Source: Iamia sp. SCSIO 61187 (lineage in GTDB: Bacteria > Actinomycetota > Acidimicrobiia > Acidimicrobiales > Iamiaceae). Taken from it: 64,000 bases of DNA. The position numbers and the translations under genes were made by a program. The stretch covers positions 4,778,001 to 4,842,000 of the forward strand of contig NZ_CP050948.1 in the NCBI RefSeq assembly GCF_019443745.1. Direction: 5' to 3'. Position 1 is the first letter of the stretch; each line of letters opens with the position of its first letter. The notes beneath the pieces are model-generated. The model did not search any database. It saw only the letters and a list, made by a program, of their open reading frames with translations, and was not told the DNA's origin. Shown piece by piece: positions 34,057-41,759 of the stretch.

Positions 34057-34082
34057 GGCCGCATCTTGGTGCGGCGCCACTG

Positions 34083-34194
34083 CGAACCTGCGCCACGCCG
34101 AACCTGCGCCCCACCCCGACGGGCGACGACGGGCCAGGGTCTTGCTGGCTGGGTGTCGACGGTGCGGGGCGTCGCAGGGACGCGAACCTGCGCC
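34083..34194. repeat. Three copies of CGAACCTGCGCC between dut and orn
   Basis: The 12-mer occurs at 34083, 34099 and 34183 in the region between the divergent genes. The third copy ends 3 nt before the TAGCGT -10 box of orn. The sites could be operators; this is a guess. Confidence 0.55.
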
Positions 34195-34209
34195 GGGTAG
34201 CGTCCTCGG

Positions 34210-34764
34210 GTGCTCGTGTGGATGGATCTGGAGATGACGGGGCTGGACCCCGACCGGTGCGCCATCGTCGAGATCGCCACCCTCATCACCGACGACGAGC
34301 TCGAGATCGTGGCCGAGGGGCCCGACCTCGTCGTCCACCAGCCGCCCGAGGTCCTGGCCGGCATGGAGGACATCGTGCGGTCGATGCACACGAAGTCCGG
34401 GCTGCTCCCGGCCATCGCGGCGTCGACCACGACGCTCGAGGAGGCCGGCGCCGCGACCCTCGCCTTCATCCGCGAGCACGTGCCCGAGCCCCGCACCGTG
34501 CCGCTGTGCGGCAACTCCATCGGGACCGATCGGCGCTTCCTCGCCAAGTACCTCCCCGAGATCGAGGAGCACCTCCACTACCGCTCCGTCGACGTCTCGA
34601 GCGTCAAGGAGCTGGTGCGGCGCTGGTACCCCGAGGTGCTCGACCAGATGGTGCGCAAGCAGACGAGCCACCGGGCCCTCGATGACATCCGCGAGAGCAT
34701 CGACGAGCTGCGCGTCTACCGCGCCCGGGTGTTCCGGGCCGAGGCGCTCGCCCCCGGCGCCTGA
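34210..34764 (+). CDS. orn: Oligoribonuclease
   Basis: The 184-residue DEDDh exonuclease clears RNA dinucleotides and nanoRNAs. The motifs are complete: [10 protein letters not shown] with D6 and E8, [16 protein letters not shown] for the middle Asp, and [12 protein letters not shown] for the His and last Asp. The GTG start sits 6 nt after TAGCGT, so the mRNA is likely leaderless. The family is essential or important for turnover of cyclic dinucleotide products. Confidence 0.96.
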   Translation: MLVWMDLEMTGLDPDRCAIVEIATLITDDELEIVAEGPDLVVHQPPEVLAGMEDIVRSMHTKSGLLPAIAASTTTLEEAGAATLAFIREHVPEPRTVPLCGNSIGTDRRFLAKYLPEIEEHLHYRSVDVSSVKELVRRWYPEVLDQMVRKQTSHRALDDIRESIDELRVYRARVFRAEALAPGA

Positions 34765-34794
34765 CGCCTGGCCGGAATGCGCCGGACCACGTCC

Positions 34795-34834
34795 GGAATA
34801 ATCGCTTGACGGCCTCACCCGTCTGGGGTTCGAT
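34795..34834 (+). promoter_or_regulatory. Promoter of the whiB7-like operon with AT-rich upstream site
   Basis: TTGACG (34806-34811) and TTCGAT (34829-34834) are spaced by 17 nt. GGAATAATCGC, the most AT-rich stretch nearby, touches the -35. This is the arrangement known for WhiB7 promoters, where the AT-hook contacts AT-rich DNA just upstream of the -35. Autoregulation is inferred. Confidence 0.6.
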
Positions 34835-34897
34835 GACCGGACGCCCGGACTGCCCGGACGCCTGCCGACCCGGCACCCCCACCCACCCGAGGACTCG

Positions 34898-35119
34898 ATG
34901 AGCACGCTGATGCAGCCAGCCGAGCGGATCGCCGCCGCCGGTTGCTCGCGCGCCGTGTCCTTCGTGGGCGCGGCGTCCGTGCCCGCCGGTCCCGCGGCCT
35001 CCACCATCGCTGCCTTCCGCGGTTGGGCTCCCAACCCGACCCAGGGCGTGCAGGTGAAGGCCATGACCAAGCGGCACGACCTCACCCCTGCCCCACGGCC
35101 CGAGGACGGTTCTCCCTGA
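34898..35119 (+). CDS. Leader ORF (uORF) upstream of whiB7-like gene
   Basis: A 73-residue frame ([20 protein letters not shown] onward) lies between the promoter and an intrinsic terminator. It has no recognisable domain. Known whiB7 leaders carry upstream ORFs whose translation state decides whether the transcript reads into whiB7. The position of this ORF, ending 23 nt before the terminator stem, fits that role. The ribosome site is weak (GAGGA, 5 nt before the ATG), and the true start could be internal. Confidence 0.5.
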   Translation: MSTLMQPAERIAAAGCSRAVSFVGAASVPAGPAASTIAAFRGWAPNPTQGVQVKAMTKRHDLTPAPRPEDGSP

Positions 35120-35120
35120 T

Positions 35121-35181
35121 ACCGGGAAGCCAAGAACCTCTGAAGGCCGTCGGGATCTCCCGGCGGCCTTTCTGGTTTTCG
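35121..35181 (+). terminator. Rho-independent attenuator in the whiB7 leader
   Basis: AAGGCCGTCGGG (35143-35154) pairs with CCCGGCGGCCTT (35159-35170; one G-U) and is followed by TCTGGTTTTC. A competing pair exists: CCGGGA (35122-35127) can bind TCCCGG (35158-35163) and would disrupt the terminator. This is the only T-rich intrinsic terminator noticed in the window. Confidence 0.72.
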
Positions 35182-35285
35182 GGCCCAGATCCCTCCCTCC
35201 CTCACCCACCCACCACCCCCACCACCTGATGACGACGACGACCACCACCACGACCCCACGACGAGACGAGACAGAGGAGAGACCC

Positions 35286-35645
35286 GTGATCGCGCTGAAC
35301 GACCTCGAGGAGGCCGCCGAGGACCGCACCTGGTGGGCCGAGGCCCGGTGCAACGATGCCGCCGGATCGCTGTCGGCCCTGTTCTTCAGCGAGGAGCTGC
35401 AGGACATCGCCGCGGCCAAGCGCATCTGCGAGCTGTGCCCCGTGATGGAGGACTGCCTCGCCGGCGCCCTGGCCCGCCGTGAGCCGTGGGGCGTCTGGGG
35501 CGGGCAGCTGTTCCGCAACGGTCGCATCCTCGCCACCAAGCGCCGTCGGGGCCGGCCGCCGAAGGTCGCCCGTCCCGAGGACGAGCTGCCCGTCATCGCC
35601 GTCCCCGCCGCCCTGGCCGAGGTGGTCATCCGCCGCACCGCCTGA
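35286..35645 (+). CDS. whiB7: WhiB7-like iron-sulfur transcription factor
   Basis: This 119-residue WhiB protein has four cluster cysteines: one in [11 protein letters not shown], then CELC and a fourth in MEDCLAGAL. The turn is [13 protein letters not shown]-terminal [10 protein letters not shown]-hook is the mark of WhiB7, the activator of intrinsic antibiotic resistance that works with the housekeeping sigma factor. The GTG at 35286 is chosen because AGAGGAGA precedes it; an upstream ATG at 35229 would add a poly-Thr stretch and lacks a ribosome site. The leader with uORF and terminator supports the assignment. Confidence 0.85.
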   Translation: MIALNDLEEAAEDRTWWAEARCNDAAGSLSALFFSEELQDIAAAKRICELCPVMEDCLAGALARREPWGVWGGQLFRNGRILATKRRRGRPPKVARPEDELPVIAVPAALAEVVIRRTA

Positions 35646-35662
35646 TCCGCTCGTCGGATCAG
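35642..35662 (+). terminator. Short hairpin overlapping the whiB7 stop
   Basis: The 8-bp stem CTGATCCG/CGGATCAG with loop CTCGT includes the stop codon. It may end the transcript before the tRNA genes. Between it and tRNA-Asp there is no gene. Confidence 0.45.
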
Positions 35663-35826
35663 AGGGTGGTGAAGGTGATCGTCTCGTCCCGTCCGCCTAC
35701 CTGCGGACCGGGCGGATCGTCCGACGATGCGTCGGGCGATCCGCCCTCGGGACGGGGTCCCGGGCCCCGGGTTGGATCGGCCCCCCGGGGACGGTGCTAG
35801 GTTGCTCCAGCCCCGCAAGGGGTGCT

Positions 35827-35904
35827 GGTCCCGTGGTGCAGTTTGGAGTGCACGCCGGCCTGTCAAGCCGGAGGTCGCGGGTTCAAATCCCGTCGGGACC
35901 GCCA
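35827..35904 (+). tRNA. tRNA-Asp (anticodon GTC)
   Basis: The acceptor is GGTCCCG/CGGGACC, discriminator G, CCA encoded (35902-35904). The anticodon loop is CTGTCAA in GCCGGCCTGTCAAGCCGG, and the T-loop is GGTTCAAATCC. A possible promoter TTGGAT-17-TGCTAG lies at 35772-35800. Confidence 0.95.
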
Positions 35905-35936
35905 CTGTCGTCATCGCCTCGCGGAGGCGACAGCAC

Positions 35937-36012
35937 GGCTGGGTAGCTCAGTTGGCAGAGCGCGCGCCTGAAAAGCGCGAGGTCACCGGATCGACGCCGG
36001 TCCCAGCCACCA
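35937..36012 (+). tRNA. tRNA-Phe (anticodon GAA)
   Basis: The acceptor is GGCTGGG/CCCAGCC, discriminator A, CCA encoded (36010-36012). The anticodon loop is CTGAAAA, and the D-arm is GCTCAGTTGGCAGAGC. The T-arm stem ACCGG/CCGGT encloses the loop ATCGACG, so it reads GATCGA where TTCGA is usual. Its 3' part is repeated downstream. Confidence 0.93.
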
Positions 36013-36140
36013 CGGTCGCCGGCAGAGCCGGTGACCAGGGGGTGTCTCCACCGGATCGACGCCGGTCCCCGGCCACCACGGTCGCCGGCAGAGCCGGTGA
36101 CCAGGGGGTGTCTCCACCGGACCGACGCCGGTCCCCGCCA
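35984..36140 (+). repeat. Tandem repeat of the tRNA-Phe 3' end plus terminator (65-66 nt units)
   Basis: CACCGGATCGACGCCGGTCC starts at 35984 inside the tRNA and recurs at 36049. A third copy with one change (GGACCG) starts at 36115. Each of the first two units continues through CCACCACGGTCGCCGGCAGA and a GTGACC hairpin to GGTGTCT. The third unit is cut after about 25 nt. The tRNA itself is complete. Confidence 0.88.
36014..36036 (+). terminator. tRNA-Phe terminator hairpin
   Basis: GGTCGCCGGC pairs with GCCGGTGACC (one G-U) around loop AGA, 2 nt after the CCA. A second copy lies one repeat unit downstream. Confidence 0.6.
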
Positions 36141-36147
36141 CGGAGGC

Positions 36148-36324
36148 TCAGGCGGGCGGGGCCGCGACCTGGGCTTCGGCGTAGGCCCGGGCGCAGGCCA
36201 CGTGGAGCCCGGTGCCGTCGGGGCGGCGCAGGTAGGGCGACGTCAGGGTCTCGGCGCACCACCCGCAGAGGGCGGCGACGGGGACGTCGGCGTCGACCTC
36301 GACGGGTGTTGTGGCGACGGCCAT
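36148..36324 (-). CDS. Small Cys/His protein, possible zinc ribbon
   Basis: The 58-residue frame reads MAVATTPVEVDADVPVAALC, continues with GWC to complete a CxxC, then LHVACARAYAEAQVAAPPA at the end. The CxxC and the later H-x3-C could bind one zinc atom. The composition fits a real coding region, but there is no recognised family and no good ribosome site. It lies between the tRNA-Phe repeat and malic enzyme on the same strand as the latter, starting 76 nt after its stop. Confidence 0.55.
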   Translation of the reverse strand: MAVATTPVEVDADVPVAALCGWCAETLTSPYLRRPDGTGLHVACARAYAEAQVAAPPA

Positions 36325-36399
36325 GCCACTTCATCGGCCGAGGACGCTCGATGTGGAGCCGTCGGACCGCGGATGAGCCGGACGGCCCAGGCGTCCGAG

Positions 36400-37818
36400 C
36401 TACCGGGTGACCCCGTCGGTGACGGCGGCGCCGGCGACGGCGGCGGCGACCAGCTCGACGACCTGGCGGTCGAACACCGACGGGACGATGTTCTCGGCGT
36501 CGAGCTCGTGCTCGGGGACGGCGGCGGCGATGGCCTCGGCGGCGGCGACCTTCATGCCCTCGGTGACCGTCGTCGCCCCGGCGTCGAGCGCGCCCCGGAA
36601 GATGCCCGGGAAGGCGAGGACGTTGTTGATCTGGTTGGGGTAGTCGCTGCGGCCGGTGGCCATGACCGCGACCAGCCCCTCGGCCACCTCGGGCCGGATC
36701 TCCGGGTCGGGGTTGGCCATGGCGAACACGATCGGGTCCGTCGCCATCTTGCGGAGGTCGTCGGCGTCGAGCAGGTCGGGGCCGGACACGCCGATGAACA
36801 CGTCGGCGCCCGGCAGCACGTCCTTGAGCGAGCCCGAGGTGCCGGATGGGTTGGTGAGCTCGGCGAAGGCCCGCTTGGCCGAGTTCAGGTCGTCGCGCTC
36901 GCGGGTGACGGCGCCCCGGCTGTCGCAGCCGATGACGTCGCGCACGCCGGCGGCCATGAGGATCTTGGCGATGGCCACGCCGGCGGCGCCGGCGCCGGAG
37001 ATGACGACCCGGAGGTCCTCCATGTGCTTGCCGACGAGCTTGAGCGAGTTCTCGAGCGCGGCCAGGGTCACGACCGCGGTGCCGTGCTGGTCGTCGTGGA
37101 AGACGGGGATGTCGAGCAGGTCGCGCAGCCGCTCCTCGACCTCGAAGCAGGCCGGGGCGGCGATGTCCTCGAGGTTGATCCCGCCGTAGACGGGGGCGAT
37201 GCGCCGCACGGTCTCGACGATGGCGTCGACCTTGTCCTGCGGCGTCTCGTCGCGGGAGGTGTCGATGCAGACCGGGAAGGCGTCGACGTCGGCGAAGCTC
37301 TTGAACAGGAGGGCCTTGCCCTCCATCACCGGGAGGGCGGCCTCGGGGCCGATGTCGCCCAGGCCGAGGACGGCGGTGCCGTCGGTGACGATGGCGACGG
37401 TGTTCTTCTTGATCGTCAGCGTGTGGGCCAGCGCCGGGTCGGTGGCGATGGCCGTGCAGACGCGGGCGACGCCGGGCGTGTAGGCCATCGACAGGTCGTC
37501 GCGGTCGACGATCGGCACGGTGGCGAGCACGTGGATCTTGCCGCCGGCGTGCATCTCGAAGGTGCGGTCGGCGAAGTCGAGGATCTCGACCCCGTCGAGG
37601 GCGACGAGGGTCTCGCGCAGCTGCTCGATGTGTGCCGCGTCGGAGCAGTTGACGATCACGTCCTCGTCGAGCACCGGGCCCTTGGCCTCGAACCCGTGGA
37701 GGCCCACGATGTTGGCCCCGATCTCACCCAGGGCCACCGACAGGCGGCCGAGGGCTCCAGGGACGTTGGGCAACCGGACGCGGAGGCGCACGGAGTACGC
37801 CGCGGTGGGAGTCGACAC
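36400..37818 (-). CDS. NAD(P)-dependent malic enzyme with N-terminal ACT domain
   Basis: The 472-residue enzyme decarboxylates malate to pyruvate. Residues about 8-85 form an ACT domain ([20 protein letters not shown]), a ligand-binding regulatory module usual in this bacterial subtype. The catalytic part shows [31 protein letters not shown], the metal site [12 protein letters not shown], and the dinucleotide loop [27 protein letters not shown] is the late conserved block. The GTG start has TACCGT 8 nt upstream. Confidence 0.93.
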   Translation of the reverse strand: MSTPTAAYSVRLRVRLPNVPGALGRLSVALGEIGANIVGLHGFEAKGPVLDEDVIVNCSDAAHIEQLRETLVALDGVEILDFADRTFEMHAGGKIHVLATVPIVDRDDLSMAYTPGVARVCTAIATDPALAHTLTIKKNTVAIVTDGTAVLGLGDIGPEAALPVMEGKALLFKSFADVDAFPVCIDTSRDETPQDKVDAIVETVRRIAPVYGGINLEDIAAPACFEVEERLRDLLDIPVFHDDQHGTAVVTLAALENSLKLVGKHMEDLRVVISGAGAAGVAIAKILMAAGVRDVIGCDSRGAVTRERDDLNSAKRAFAELTNPSGTSGSLKDVLPGADVFIGVSGPDLLDADDLRKMATDPIVFAMANPDPEIRPEVAEGLVAVMATGRSDYPNQINNVLAFPGIFRGALDAGATTVTEGMKVAAAEAIAAAVPEHELDAENIVPSVFDRQVVELVAAAVAGAAVTDGVTR

Positions 37819-37889
37819 GTCACGCGACGGTACCGGCCGCCCCCGATCGGCGCGGCATCACATCGGCCCCGGACGACCTCCCCGGGACC

Positions 37890-38315
37890 TCACTCGCCGC
37901 GCCGCAGCACCTCGGCCCGGATGACGACGCGGACCATCTCCTCGGACCGCCACGCCTCGAGGGTCGCGGCCCGCTCGGGGTCGTCCAGGTCCCAGTAGCG
38001 CCCGGCGAGGCGGGCGGTCAGCTCCGGCGCGCCGTCGTCGTGGAGCGTCACCGGTCCGGCGACGGCGACCCAGTGCTCGGGCTCGTCGAGGTGGTTGGCG
38101 GCGACCAGCGACGCCTGGGGCCGGGCGCGCAGGCGGCGCACCTTGGCCGACCGGGCCCCGGTGACCAGCTGCACGCCGTCGGGGAGGGGCTCGAACCAGA
38201 CCGGCACCGGCAGGTGGGGCGATCGGGCGTCGGCGGAGGCCACGGTGAGGAACCCCAGGCGGGGCCCGGCGAGGAAGGTGCGGTCCTCGGCGGTGAGCAT
38301 CGTCGGCGCTCTCAT
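37890..38315 (-). CDS. Pyridoxamine 5'-phosphate oxidase-fold protein
   Basis: The 141-residue split-barrel protein shows LTVASADARSPHLPVPVWFE and ARSAKVRRLRARPQASLVAA, the pattern of small FMN- or F420-binding PNPOx-like oxidoreductases. Cofactor and substrate cannot be told from sequence. The ATG overlaps the upstream oxidoreductase stop by 4 nt (ATGA), indicating coupled expression. An internal Met (MLTAEDRTFL) is a possible alternative start. Confidence 0.8.
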   Translation of the reverse strand: MRAPTMLTAEDRTFLAGPRLGFLTVASADARSPHLPVPVWFEPLPDGVQLVTGARSAKVRRLRARPQASLVAANHLDEPEHWVAVAGPVTLHDDGAPELTARLAGRYWDLDDPERAATLEAWRSEEMVRVVIRAEVLRRGE

Positions 38316-39334
38316 CGGTCGACCCGCACCAGCATCTTGCCCACGACCCCGCCCCGCAGGAGGTCGATGAGGGCCTGTGGCGCCCGCTCCAGGCCCTCCA
38401 CGACCGTCTCCTGCGTCCGCAGCGTCCCGTCGACGAGCCAGGGCCGGACCAGGTCGCGGTGGGCGGCCATCAGGTCCTGGTGGCTGGTGACAAGCACCCC
38501 CCGCAGCGAGATCTCCTTCTTGGTCGCCTCGTAGAGGTTGGTGGGACCCGGTCGGGGCGTGGTGTCGTTGTACTGGGCCACGGCCCCGACGAGGGCGACC
38601 CGCCCCCGGGGGCGCAGGGCGGCGATGGCCAGCTCCAGGGTGGAGCCCCCCACCGAGTCGACGTACACGTCGATGCCGTCCGGCGCGGCGGCGGCCAGCC
38701 CCGCCGCCAGGTCGCCGTGGCGGTCGAGCCCGACGTCGTAGCCGAACACCTCGGTGAGGACCTTGGTCTTGGCCGGTCCGCCGGCCGACCCGATCACGAG
38801 CGAGGCGCCGAGGTGGCGGGCCACGGCGGCGGCGACGTTGCCGACGGCGCCACCGGCGGCGGAGACGTAGACGACGTCACCGGGCGCGACGGGGGCGATC
38901 CGGGAGAGGGCGACGTGGGCGGTGAGGCCGGGTGTGCCGAGCGGGCCGAGGTAGGCGTGGGACGGGACGTCCGCCCCGTCGACCACCTCGACTGCGGCCT
39001 CGTCGAGGACGGCGTGCTCGCGCCAGCCGCGGAAGTGGGACACCGTCGCGCCGACAGGGACGGCCGCCGACCGGGAGGCCACCACCTCACCGACGGCGCC
39101 GCCCTCGAGCGGGGCGCCGAGGGCGAACGGGGCGATGTAGGACGGGCGGTCGTCCATGCGCCCGCGCATGTAGGGCTCGACCGACATCCAGGTCGTCCGG
39201 ACGAGGACCTGCCCGGGGGCGGGCGGCGGCAGCTCGACGTCGACGACGGCGAAGTCGTCCGGGGTCGGTTCGCCCACCGGGCGACGGGCCAGGTGGACCT
39301 CACGGGTGGGGGTGGGGCGGAGTGGATCAGGCAT
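38312..39334 (-). CDS. Zinc-independent MDR oxidoreductase (CurA/LTB4-dehydrogenase type)
   Basis: The 340-residue NADPH-dependent enone reductase family member has the signature MSVEPYMRGRM, a GTPGLTAH block and the nucleotide loop SAAGGAVGNVAAA. IDVYVDSVGGSTLE and GAVAQYN follow. Related enzymes reduce alpha,beta-unsaturated ketones or quinones. It is expressed together with the following PNPOx-like gene. Confidence 0.9.
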   Translation of the reverse strand: MPDPLRPTPTREVHLARRPVGEPTPDDFAVVDVELPPPAPGQVLVRTTWMSVEPYMRGRMDDRPSYIAPFALGAPLEGGAVGEVVASRSAAVPVGATVSHFRGWREHAVLDEAAVEVVDGADVPSHAYLGPLGTPGLTAHVALSRIAPVAPGDVVYVSAAGGAVGNVAAAVARHLGASLVIGSAGGPAKTKVLTEVFGYDVGLDRHGDLAAGLAAAAPDGIDVYVDSVGGSTLELAIAALRPRGRVALVGAVAQYNDTTPRPGPTNLYEATKKEISLRGVLVTSHQDLMAAHRDLVRPWLVDGTLRTQETVVEGLERAPQALIDLLRGGVVGKMLVRVDR

Positions 39335-39439
39335 GGGGACACCCCACCGTCCGGCCCCGCGCAGGCCAACGATCGAGACGCTCGATCTCCCGTCTGCTCG
39401 TCTCGCGCCGCGCCAGTCTCAGGTCCGTCGCCATCCTCG

Positions 39440-39487
39440 GTTCTGCTTGCGCCAGGCGACACGCCTGGCGGGGAGCGTTGTCAGAAC
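39440..39487. repeat. Palindromic element C1 (48 nt)
   Basis: The ends GTTCTG and CAGAAC enclose an internal hairpin, CGCCAGGCG against CGCCTGGCG. The unit is in the gene-free 39335-39648 stretch. Confidence 0.75.
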
Positions 39488-39509
39488 GACGATGGCCGCC
39501 CCGACCGCC

Positions 39510-39557
39510 GTTCTGGTCGCGCCTGGCGACATCGGTGTCCGGCAGCGATGTCAGAAC
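39510..39557. repeat. Palindromic element C2 (48 nt)
   Basis: This unit starts 70 nt after C1. GTTCTG and CAGAAC ends enclose partial stems (CGCGCC..GACA with TGTC..GGCAGCG). It is followed by GG. Confidence 0.72.
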
Positions 39558-39648
39558 GGTGCTGGCCGCCTCGACGACGCCTGGTCACCGGGCCGGGGCC
39601 GGCGACGACCCCGCAGAGGTGGCCGGGCCCGCCACTAGCCTGACCCCC

Positions 39649-40560
39649 GTGGATGTGCTGGCGAGCCTCCTCGAGCACGTGCGGGCCGACCGGGCGCTGT
39701 TCTCCCAGGCGACGCTCGACCCGACCTGGGCCGTCGACCTCACGTCCGACGCCCCGCTCGTGCTCATCGTCGTGGCCCAGGGCGAGGTCTCCGTCCACGC
39801 CGGCGGCCTGACCGAGACGCTGCGCGCCGGCGACGCCGCCGTCCTCGCCGGGGACCGACGCCTCGCCGTCGGCGGGGCGGCCGACGCCCGGCCCCGGCCC
39901 GCACCCGAGGGCGCCTCCGTGGCCTGGCCCGACCTCGCCAGCCGGCTCCAGCCGTGCACCGGTGATCCCGAGGGCCCCGCCGTCCTCGTCGTCGGCGCGT
40001 ACCACGTGGTCGGACCGACCTCGGCCCGACTCGTCGCCGCCCTCCCGCCCATCGCCGTCGTGCGGGACGAGGGCGACCTCTGCCCGCCGATGGACCTCCT
40101 CTACGCCGAGCTCGGTCGGGACAAGCCCGGGCAGAGCGCCGTCCTCGACCGCGTGCTCGACCTCCTGCTGATCACGACCCTCCGCGAGTGGTTCGACCGG
40201 TCCGACGTCGACCCGCCGGCCTGGTGCCAGGCCCTCGGCGACCCCGTCATCGGGCCCGCCCTGCGCGCCCTCGAGGCCCGGCCCGCCCACCCGTGGACCG
40301 TGGCGCGCCTTGCCGCCGAGGTCGGCGTCTCCCGGGCCACCCTGGCCCGCCGCTTCACCGCCCTCGTGGGCGAGCCGCCGATGGGCTACCTGACCCGATG
40401 GCGCCTGACCCGAGCGGTCGACCTGCTGCGGCGCACCGACGCCTCGGTCGACGCCATCGCCCGCCAGGTGGGCTACGAGAGCGGCGATGCGCTGGCGGTG
40501 GCGGTCAAGCGGGTCTACGGCGTCCGCCCCGGCGCCTTCCGCACCCGCACCGCCGCCTGA
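39649..40560 (+). CDS. AraC-family transcriptional regulator with cupin N-terminus
   Basis: The 303-residue regulator has an N-terminal cupin-type sensing domain (VDVLASLLEHVRADRALFSQ to about 180) and two helix-turn-helix motifs at the C-terminus (RLAAEVGVSRATLARRF and DAIARQVGYESGDALAVAVK). GEPPMGYLTRWRLTRAVDLL links them. It resembles regulators of nearby oxidoreductase genes, so the divergent MDR/PNPOx operon is a possible target. The GTG start has TAGCCT 7 nt upstream. Confidence 0.9.
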   Translation: MDVLASLLEHVRADRALFSQATLDPTWAVDLTSDAPLVLIVVAQGEVSVHAGGLTETLRAGDAAVLAGDRRLAVGGAADARPRPAPEGASVAWPDLASRLQPCTGDPEGPAVLVVGAYHVVGPTSARLVAALPPIAVVRDEGDLCPPMDLLYAELGRDKPGQSAVLDRVLDLLLITTLREWFDRSDVDPPAWCQALGDPVIGPALRALEARPAHPWTVARLAAEVGVSRATLARRFTALVGEPPMGYLTRWRLTRAVDLLRRTDASVDAIARQVGYESGDALAVAVKRVYGVRPGAFRTRTAA

Positions 40561-40621
40561 CGGGGGGCGCCCTCGCCGCCGCCCCCGGCGGGCCCGCACC
40601 ACCCGCCCTACCCTGCGGGCT

Positions 40622-41734
40622 GTGGCCATCGAAGCCGGATCCGTGTTCGCCCACGCCGCCGTCGAGGGGTTCGAGCAGGTGGCGTTCTGCCACCACGAGC
40701 CCACCGGGCTGAAGGCGATCATCGCCCTGCACTCGACCGTCCTCGGCCCCGGGCTGGGCGGGACCCGGTTCTGGCCCTACGCCACCGAGGCCGAGGCGGT
40801 GGCCGACGTGTGCCGCCTGGCCCGGGGCATGACCTACAAGCACGCCGTGTCGGGCCTCGACGCCGGGGGCGGCAAGGCCGTCATCGTCGGCGACCCCCGC
40901 ACCCTGCGCAGCGAGGGCCTGATCCGGGCCTACGCCCGCTTCATCGACGGGCTCGGCGGGCGCTACCTCACCGCCGAGGACGTGGGGACGACCCAGGCCG
41001 ACATGGACCTGATCCGGACCGAGACCCCCTACGTCACCGGCGCCAGCGAGTCGCTGGGCGGCTCCGGTGACCCGTCGCCGGCCACGGCGTGGGGCGTGCG
41101 CTGCGCCCTCGACGCCGTCGCCGAGCGCCTGTGGGGAGCGCCGGACCTGGCCGGGCGGCACGTGGTGGTCTCCGGCGTGGGCAAGGTCGGCGCCGCCCTG
41201 GTCGACCACCTGGTCGAGGCCGACGCCCGGGTCACCGTGGCCGACATCAGCGAGCGCGCCGTCCTCGCCGTGGTCGCCCGCCACCCGGGCGTCGCCGTGG
41301 TCGAGCCGGACAAGGCCCACGCCGTCGAGTGCGACGTGTTCAGCCCGTGCGCCCTGGGCGCGGTCCTCAGCGAGGCCACGATCCCCGAACTAGCCTGCGC
41401 CGCAGTGTGCGGATCGGCCAACAACCAGCTCGCGACGGCTGCAGATGGTCAGCGTCTGATCGATCACGGTGTGCTGTACGCGCCGGACTACGTGGCCAAC
41501 GCCGGCGGAGTGATCAACATCGCCGAGGAGCGCCACCCCTCGGGGGCGCCCTACGACCGGGACCGAGCCTGGGCCCGGGTGGCCGGCATCGCCGACACCG
41601 TCCGGAGCACCTTCGACCGGGCCGAGGCCGACGGGACCACCCCCGCCGAGGCCGCCGACCGCCTGGCCGAGGAGCGCATCGAGGCCGTGGCGAGCGTCCG
41701 TCGGATCCGCACCTCCAACCGGGAGACCCCCTGA
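40622..41734 (+). CDS. Branched-chain (Leu/Val) amino acid dehydrogenase
   Basis: The 370-residue Glu/Leu/Phe/Val dehydrogenase deaminates branched-chain amino acids to 2-oxo acids with NAD. K73 (GMTYKHAVSGLDAGGGKAV) binds substrate and K85 is catalytic; the NAD loop is SGVGKVGAALVD. CGSANNQLA and YVANAGGVINIAEE are family blocks. Valine or leucine is likely, but the precise substrate is not determined. The GTG start has TACCCT 7 nt upstream. The fused E1 gene follows after 25 nt and uses the product. Confidence 0.92.
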   Translation: MAIEAGSVFAHAAVEGFEQVAFCHHEPTGLKAIIALHSTVLGPGLGGTRFWPYATEAEAVADVCRLARGMTYKHAVSGLDAGGGKAVIVGDPRTLRSEGLIRAYARFIDGLGGRYLTAEDVGTTQADMDLIRTETPYVTGASESLGGSGDPSPATAWGVRCALDAVAERLWGAPDLAGRHVVVSGVGKVGAALVDHLVEADARVTVADISERAVLAVVARHPGVAVVEPDKAHAVECDVFSPCALGAVLSEATIPELACAAVCGSANNQLATAADGQRLIDHGVLYAPDYVANAGGVINIAEERHPSGAPYDRDRAWARVAGIADTVRSTFDRAEADGTTPAEAADRLAEERIEAVASVRRIRTSNRETP

Positions 41735-41759
41735 TCCCGTCCGACCCCAGGAGAGCCCC

